Source: Microbacterium sp. SORGH_AS_1204 (GTDB lineage Bacteria; Actinomycetota; Actinomycetes; Actinomycetales; Microbacteriaceae). From it: 64,000 nt of DNA. Made by a program: the position numbers and the translations under genes. This document shows, in pieces, positions 61,598 through 64,000 of this stretch (position 1 is the stretch's first letter; the number at the start of each line of letters is the position of its first letter). Under the pieces are notes generated by a model, which did not search any database, was not told the DNA's origin, and was given only the letters and a program-made list of their open reading frames with translations. The DNA is taken from positions 2,604,001-2,668,000 of the forward strand of contig NZ_JAUTBD010000001.1 in assembly GCF_030818935.1 (NCBI RefSeq), written 5' to 3'.

Positions 61598-61873
61598 ATG
61601 CCTCAGCTCACCCGCACCGTCCGCATCGGATCGTCGCACGGCCTGCACGCCCGCCCCGCGAAGCTCTTCGCGCAGGCGGCGAAGGACTCCGGCATCCCCG
61701 TGACCATCGCCAAGGACGCGGGCAAGCCGGTGAACGCCGCGAGCATCCTCGGCATCATCGCCCTGGGGCTCGAGCAGGGCGACTACGTCACCCTCACCGC
61801 CGACGGCGACAACGCCGAGGCCACCATCGACCGCCTCAGCGAACTGCTGACCACCGACCACGACGCCGAGTAG
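61598..61873 (+). CDS. ptsH: Phosphocarrier protein HPr
   Basis: A 91-residue HPr. GLHARPAKLFAQAA contains the histidine that accepts phosphate from enzyme I, and NAASILGIIALG holds the regulatory serine seen in Gram-positives. It passes phosphate to the EIIA domains, including the one on the MtlR-like regulator. AAAGGA stands a few bases before the ATG. Length and motifs are normal. Confidence 0.95.
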   Translation: MPQLTRTVRIGSSHGLHARPAKLFAQAAKDSGIPVTIAKDAGKPVNAASILGIIALGLEQGDYVTLTADGDNAEATIDRLSELLTTDHDAE

Positions 61874-61924
61874 AGAAGCCGCGTGAAAACGTCGGCGGAC
61901 CAGGCCCAGCAAAGGAACAATCAC

Positions 61925-63610
61925 ATGACGGAACTCCGTGGAGTCGGAATCGGACTGGGCGTCGCCCAGGGACCCATCGCGCGCATGGCCGAGCCGCTGC
62001 CCGCACCCAAGGACGCCAAGAGCGAGCTGTCGATCGACGACGAGACGGCCCGCGTCCGCGAGGCCATCGGCGCGGTCGCGCGCGAGCTCGAGGCCCGCGG
62101 CGCACAGGCCGGCGGCGCCGCCCGCGACGTGCTCGAGGCCCAGGCGATGATCGCCGAAGACCCCACCCTCGAAGCCGAGGTCGACAGCCGCCTCGCCGCG
62201 GGCAAGACCGGCGAGTTCGCCGTGCACGACGCCTTCGCGTCGTTCCGCGAGCAGCTCGTCGCCCTCGGCGGCTACCTCGGCGAGCGCGCCGCCGACCTCG
62301 ACGATGTCGCCCAGCGCGTGATCGCCCGTCTCCGCGGCGTCGCCGCCCCCGGCATCCCCGACCCCGGGTATCCGTTCGTGCTCGTCGCGAAGGACCTCGC
62401 CCCGGCCGACACCGCGCTGCTCGACCTCGAGAAGGTGCTGGCCCTGGTCACCACCGAGGGCGGTCCCACCTCGCACACCGCGATCCTCGCTCGCGAGAAG
62501 TCGATCGTCGCCGTGGTCGGCGCCGCCGACGCGAAAGACCTCGTCGACGGCCAGACGGTGATCGTGGATGCCGCCGCGGGCGTCGTCACGGTCGACCCGA
62601 GCGCCGACGACCTGGCCCGCGCGCAGAACCGCGCCGACGCGCGGGCCGCCGCATCCTCGGCCCCGATCACCGACGGTGCCCTCGCCGACGGCACGAAGGT
62701 GCCGCTGCTGGCGAACCTCGGAAAGCCCGGCGGCGCCGCCGAGGCCGTCGAGCTCGGCGCCGAAGGGGTCGGTCTGTTCCGCACCGAGTTCCTCTTCCTC
62801 AGCTCCAGCTCCGCCCCCACCGTCGAGGAGCAGCGCACCGCGTACACCGAACTGCTCAGCGCCTTCCCGGGCAAGAAGGTCGTCGTGCGCATGCTCGACG
62901 CCGGTGCCGACAAGCCCCTGCCGTTCCTCAACGACGCGCACGAGGAGAACCCCGCGCTCGGCCTCCGGGGTCTGCGCGCCCTCCGCGCCAGCGAGGACAT
63001 CCTGCGCGAGCAGCTGACCGCCCTGGCCGAAGCGGATGCCGCGACGCGGGCGACCGAGGCCGGACCCGCCGACCTGTGGGTCATGGCACCGATGGTCTCC
63101 ACGGTCGAAGAGACGCAGTACTTCACCGCGTTGGCGAAGGACTACGGCCTGAAGACGACGGGTGTCATGGTCGAGGTGCCCTCCTCGGCGCTGCTGGCCG
63201 ACCGCATCCTGCAGATCGCGGACTTCGCCTCGATCGGCACGAACGACCTCACGCAGTACACGCTCGCCGCCGATCGCCTGCTCGGTTCGGTCGCGTCGTT
63301 CCAGGACCCGTGGCATCCCGCCGTCCTCCGCCTCATCCGCGAGGTCGGCGCCGCCGGACGGACCCACGGCAAGCCCGTCGGCATCTGCGGCGAGGCGGCG
63401 GCCGACCCGCTGCTGGCCGTCGTGCTCGTGGGGCTCGGCGCCACCACGCTGTCGATGGCCCCCACGGCCCTCGCCGACGTGCGCGCCACCCTGCTCCTGC
63501 ACACCCTCGATGACGCCCGCCGCATCGCCGAGGCCGCCCTCGGCACCGACGACGCGGCATCCGCCCGGGAAGCGGCTCAACGCGCCGCCGCCCTCGCGCC
63601 CACCCCGTGA
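61925..63610 (+). CDS. ptsI: Phosphoenolpyruvate-protein phosphotransferase, PTS enzyme I
   Basis: A 561-residue enzyme I. The phospho-histidine lies in [28 protein letters not shown] begins the PEP domain, followed by [15 protein letters not shown], and [28 protein letters not shown] and [10 protein letters not shown] form the PEP site. It uses phosphoenolpyruvate to phosphorylate HPr. ATG 61,925 (AAAGGAA upstream) is chosen over ATG 61,883, which would add 14 residues without homology. A hairpin sits between this gene and the transporter gene. Confidence 0.96.
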   Translation: MTELRGVGIGLGVAQGPIARMAEPLPAPKDAKSELSIDDETARVREAIGAVARELEARGAQAGGAARDVLEAQAMIAEDPTLEAEVDSRLAAGKTGEFAVHDAFASFREQLVALGGYLGERAADLDDVAQRVIARLRGVAAPGIPDPGYPFVLVAKDLAPADTALLDLEKVLALVTTEGGPTSHTAILAREKSIVAVVGAADAKDLVDGQTVIVDAAAGVVTVDPSADDLARAQNRADARAAASSAPITDGALADGTKVPLLANLGKPGGAAEAVELGAEGVGLFRTEFLFLSSSSAPTVEEQRTAYTELLSAFPGKKVVVRMLDAGADKPLPFLNDAHEENPALGLRGLRALRASEDILREQLTALAEADAATRATEAGPADLWVMAPMVSTVEETQYFTALAKDYGLKTTGVMVEVPSSALLADRILQIADFASIGTNDLTQYTLAADRLLGSVASFQDPWHPAVLRLIREVGAAGRTHGKPVGICGEAAADPLLAVVLVGLGATTLSMAPTALADVRATLLLHTLDDARRIAEAALGTDDAASAREAAQRAAALAPTP

Positions 63611-63616
63611 ACGCAC

Positions 63617-63638
63617 GGGGGCGGCCCTGGCCGCCCCC
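63617..63638 (+). terminator. Hairpin between ptsI and the mannitol transporter gene
   Basis: GGGGGCGGCC and GGCCGCCCCC pair perfectly around a two-base loop, just after the ptsI stop. As the genes continue on the same strand, it may be a partial terminator that sets relative expression. Confidence 0.7.
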
Positions 63639-63711
63639 GCCGACACCGCGGCGCGAGCCGCTCCCCCCATCGCACGGCCCCCGCCGTGCACCACACCAAG
63701 GAGACACAGCA

Positions 63712-64000
63712 ATGACGACGACGTCACCCGCCAAGAAGCCGGGAGGAGCGCGGATCGCCGTACAGCGATTCGGCACGTTCCTGTCCGGCATGATCATGCC
63801 GAACATCGCGGCATTCATCGCATGGGGCTTCATCACCATGCTCTTCATCCCGAAGGGCTTCTTCGGGGCGGAGAGCCCCTTCGGCCCTGCGTGGCACTGG
63901 GCTCCGGTCGCCGAGATCCTCGGCGGCGGCGGTGACGCCGCCACGATCGGCTGGCCCGGCGCCATGACCGCCCTCAGCGCGACCGAGGACGGCACGACCT
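63712..64000 (+). CDS. mtlA: PTS mannitol transporter EIIC(B), 3' end outside window
   Basis: The first 96 residues are visible. After a short hydrophilic start comes [20 protein letters not shown] and [15 protein letters not shown], the N-terminal signature of the mannitol-type EIIC, then a loop with [13 protein letters not shown]. It would take up and phosphorylate a hexitol. AAGGAG lies eight bases before the ATG. The gene runs off the window, so EIIB and EIIA parts cannot be checked. Confidence 0.9.
   Translation, partial: MTTTSPAKKPGGARIAVQRFGTFLSGMIMPNIAAFIAWGFITMLFIPKGFFGAESPFGPAWHWAPVAEILGGGGDAATIGWPGAMTALSATEDGTT

Overview
The window reads as chromosomal DNA of a very GC-rich actinobacterium, most likely Microbacteriaceae and probably Microbacterium or a close relative. 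The basis is the codon bias, the recurrent GGATGCC/GGCATCC words inside genes, the four-base stop/start overlaps (GTGA, ATGA) in operons, the many genes that look leaderless, and a gene order (LCP protein, purE, purK, PH-domain protein, birA, accD, accE, maf, accA3, then lpdA, purine nucleoside phosphorylase, phosphosugar mutase) that parallels the Rv3267 to Rv3308 stretch of Mycobacterium tuberculosis. Species was not determined, and no tRNA, rRNA, insertion sequence or CRISPR array was seen.

Bases 1 to 30,400 are one large surface-polysaccharide locus: about nine glycosyltransferases, a GT11 fucosyltransferase-like enzyme, two flippase-like membrane proteins, a Wzm/Wzt ABC exporter, two tandem RgpF-like proteins, a complete dTDP-L-rhamnose supply (rmlA, rmlB and an rmlC-rmlD fusion), a divergent UDP-GlcNAc 2-epimerase, a secreted five-repeat surface protein, a lipoprotein and an LCP-type ligase. 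Together they would make activated sugars, assemble at least two glycans, export them and attach them to the wall.

Bases 30,400 to 43,050 hold housekeeping genes: purE, a frameshifted purK, a PH-domain protein, birA, the acyl-CoA carboxylase genes accD, accE and accA3, maf, a TrmA-like RNA methyltransferase, and a three-gene response regulator/kinase/membrane protein operon. Two stretches of repeats interrupt this part, an 18-bp array near 36.0 kb and a 1.3-kb gene-free region (43,046 to 44,342) with six copies of a 65-bp nested-hairpin element.

Bases 44,300 to 48,540 carry an LpdA-like flavoprotein, purine nucleoside phosphorylase and a phosphosugar mutase. From 48,600 to 56,000 there is a large LuxR regulator divergent from a compact cassette: secreted protein with a C-terminal membrane anchor (frameshifted), small membrane protein, processive GT2 transferase, exosortase-like membrane protease and UDP-GlcNAc 2-epimerase. 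This is my best candidate for a poorly described system, a dedicated surface protein sorting and glycan cassette.

After that comes an AbiEi-like gene bracketed by three copies of a second 67-bp nested-hairpin element, then an mtlR-type regulator, a methyltransferase/PIG-L deacetylase pair, and a PTS operon (EIIB, HPr, EI and the start of a mannitol EIIC) that runs off the end of the window.

Two genes carry single-base frameshifts and one flippase gene has no normal start codon. These may be real, but three such cases in 64 kb also fit indel errors in the assembly.
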